Source: Parapedobacter sp051400755 (lineage in GTDB: Bacteria; Bacteroidota; Bacteroidia; Sphingobacteriales; Sphingobacteriaceae). Taken from it: 64,000 nucleotides of DNA. The translations under genes were made by a program, and so were the position numbers. This document shows, one piece after another, positions 62,596 to 64,000 of the stretch. Positions within the stretch are counted from its first letter, which is position 1, and each line of letters starts with the position of its first letter. The notes beneath the pieces were generated by a model that saw nothing but the letters and a program-made list of their open reading frames with translations, was not told the origin of the DNA and did not search any database. Location: contig NZ_JBLFFL010000002.1 of assembly GCF_051400755.1 (NCBI RefSeq), forward strand, positions 620,001 to 684,000, given 5' to 3'.

Positions 62596-63892
62596 GTTCC
62601 GTTATTTCGACGTCTCCGCTGTCAGCGATCTCCAAGAATTTGACAGGGGCTAATTCATTCACCAGTAATGGGTCATAGGGTGTGCGTACTTTGACGTAGT
62701 TGCGGCTGAAACCGTGCATGTAGCCATCCTTGATATCGCCCTCGAACAGCACTTCTGCTTCTTTTCCCAATTGGGTTTGGTAAAATGCGCGGCGCTTTTT
62801 TTCGGACAGGATGTGCAGCATTTTGCTGCGTTCGCTACGTTGCGCACCGGGGATAGCACCCTCCATCTGCGCAGCGATGGTGTTTTCCCGCTCGGAATAG
62901 GTAAACACATGGAGGTAGGAGATATCCAGTGCCTGGAGAAACTGGTAGGTATCCAGGAAGTCTTCCCGTGTTTCGCCCGGAAACCCAACGATGACGTCGA
63001 CACCAATGCAGCAGTCGGGCATCAGCTCCTTGATCTTCGCCACGCGGCTGGCATACAGCTCTCGCCGGTAACGCCTGCGCATAAGCTTCAATATGTTATT
63101 CGAGCCGGATTGCAGGGGGATGTGGAAGTGGGGGACGAAGCGTTTGGATTGCGCCACATATTCGATGATCTCATCGCTGAGCAGGTTGGGCTCGATGGAT
63201 GATATGCGGAAGCGGTCTATCCCTTCCACCGCATCCAATGCGTTAATGAGGTCGAAGAAACGGTCTTCGCGCTCGCCGTTGCGGAGGCCGAAGTCGCCGA
63301 TATTGACGCCGGTAAGCACGATTTCCTTGACACCGGAGGCAGCGATTTCTTCCGCTTGCTGCACGATATTGGCGATGGTTCCGCTACGGCTGGCACCCCG
63401 TGCCAGCGGAATCGTGCAAAACGTGCATGAATAATCGCATCCATCCTGTACCTTGAGAAAGGTTCGCGTGCGGTCGCCTATGGAAAACGCGGGGACGAAC
63501 TGGTTGGTTTCTGCAATCGGCGCATTGCGCACGACCGCCTTGGGTTGCTTGGTTAAATCGTCGAGATGCTGCACGATATTGAACTTCTCGGCGGCTCCCA
63601 GCACCATGTCTACCCCCGGTATTTCGGTGATCTCGCGCGGTTTCAGTTGGGCATAGCAGCCCACCACCACGATATAAGCGCTTGGCGAATGGCGGAGCGC
63701 CTCCTTCACCACCTTGCGGCACTTCCGGTCGGCATGCTCGGTGACCGAACAGGTATTGATCACGTAGATGTCTGCTGTGCTATTGAAAGGAGCGGTCTCG
63801 TATCCGGCCTGTTGGAAAATACGGCCAATGGAGGATGTTTCTGAGAAATTCAGTTTACACCCTAACGTATAAAAAGCGACTTTTCTGCCCAT
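62573..63892 (-). CDS. mtaB: tRNA t6A37 methylthiotransferase MtaB
   Basis: A 439-residue radical-SAM enzyme adding a methylthio group at C2 of t6A37 in tRNA. The N-terminal UPF0004 domain begins VAFYTLGCKLNFSETSSIG with the cluster cysteines (TLGC, NTCSVT, VGCYAQ). The radical-SAM motif is DGCDYSCTFCTIPLARG (CxxxCxxC). LTGVNIGDFG, ISSIEPNLL and HIPLQSGSNNILKLMRRRY match MtaB/MiaB, and CKLN rather than CQMN in the first motif favours MtaB. A TRAM domain ends the protein. ATG 63892 is preferred: the longer TTG start at 63904 lies inside a -7-like element, TACCTTTG (63909-63902). Confidence 0.92.
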   Translation of the reverse strand: MGRKVAFYTLGCKLNFSETSSIGRIFQQAGYETAPFNSTADIYVINTCSVTEHADRKCRKVVKEALRHSPSAYIVVVGCYAQLKPREITEIPGVDMVLGAAEKFNIVQHLDDLTKQPKAVVRNAPIAETNQFVPAFSIGDRTRTFLKVQDGCDYSCTFCTIPLARGASRSGTIANIVQQAEEIAASGVKEIVLTGVNIGDFGLRNGEREDRFFDLINALDAVEGIDRFRISSIEPNLLSDEIIEYVAQSKRFVPHFHIPLQSGSNNILKLMRRRYRRELYASRVAKIKELMPDCCIGVDVIVGFPGETREDFLDTYQFLQALDISYLHVFTYSERENTIAAQMEGAIPGAQRSERSKMLHILSEKKRRAFYQTQLGKEAEVLFEGDIKDGYMHGFSRNYVKVRTPYDPLLVNELAPVKFLEIADSGDVEITEPIAVSLP

Positions 63893-64000
63893 TTCGAGGG
63901 GCAAAGGTAAGGAAAAACAGTGAATAATCTAGTGCTTTGCTGGTGATTCAGGCGGTTGCAGAGACAACCTAGGAATTGGGAGCAACGCGAACCGATTCCA

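Noticed and set aside
1..64000. CRISPR arrays, insertion sequences, prophage or rRNA operons
   Set aside because: I saw no regularly spaced repeats, transposase, phage structural genes or rRNA sequence anywhere in the window.

Overview
The window is chromosomal DNA from a Bacteroidetes bacterium, most likely of the Sphingobacteriaceae (Parapedobacter- or Pedobacter-like). The evidence is four SusC/SusD pairs, many short-signal lipoproteins, fasciclin and DUF1735-type surface proteins, A-rich translation starts without Shine-Dalgarno sequences, and promoters of the Bacteroidetes form (-33 TTTG, -7 TAnnTTTG). Base composition is moderately GC-rich, with AT-rich intergenic regions. Identifications rest on reading motifs and domain order. 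No database search was possible.

Layout. 0-2.7 kb: the guaA 3' end, a periplasmic-binding-fold lipoprotein, an RsmB-type rRNA methyltransferase and tRNA-Leu(CAG). 2.7-9.1 kb: a tetR-tolC-acrA-acrB efflux operon on the minus strand. 9.2-11 kb: a RhlE-type RNA helicase and an antitoxin gene whose toxin partner survives only as a 5' stub. 11.0-29.3 kb: one 18-kb minus-strand run of eleven genes for exported or outer-membrane proteins (SusC-SusD-fasciclin/discoidin-DUF5007-SusC-SusD-fasciclin-delta-60 protein-phosphatase-like protein-DUF1735/discoidin-PKD/discoidin). It has no recognisable polysaccharide-degrading enzyme and is the most unusual part of the window. 29.7-35.3 kb: mqo-pnuC-acyl-CoA-dehydrogenase-like, then ispE-DUF1905-bcp. 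35.2-38.3 kb: a TonB receptor and partner lipoprotein behind a promoter with nested dyads, probably for metal uptake. 38.4-44.2 kb: rsmI, a PH/SHOCT protein, lnt, ribE and xerD on the minus strand, with divergent serS. 44.3-55.8 kb: two tandem SusCD loci on the plus strand, each with a strong promoter, a structured ~300-nt leader and a GC-rich terminator. 55.8-64 kb: a methyltransferase, pncB, an SGNH hydrolase, a DUF6600 protein with a Ser/Arg-rich tail, the mlaEFD lipid transporter and mtaB.

How the genes work together. The 11-29 kb cluster looks like a surface assembly. Two TonB-driven SusCD transporters are each followed directly by a fasciclin lipoprotein. They are surrounded by binding modules: three related discoidin domains on different scaffolds, a beta-propeller-like repeat protein, and a phosphatase-fold protein that has lost its visible metal ligands. 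This suggests capture or adhesion to a macromolecule rather than classical glycan breakdown. The 44-56 kb loci are simpler SusCD units, also without enzymes. The remaining genes are housekeeping: efflux, RNA modification, translation, isoprenoid, flavin and NAD metabolism, and envelope lipid trafficking.
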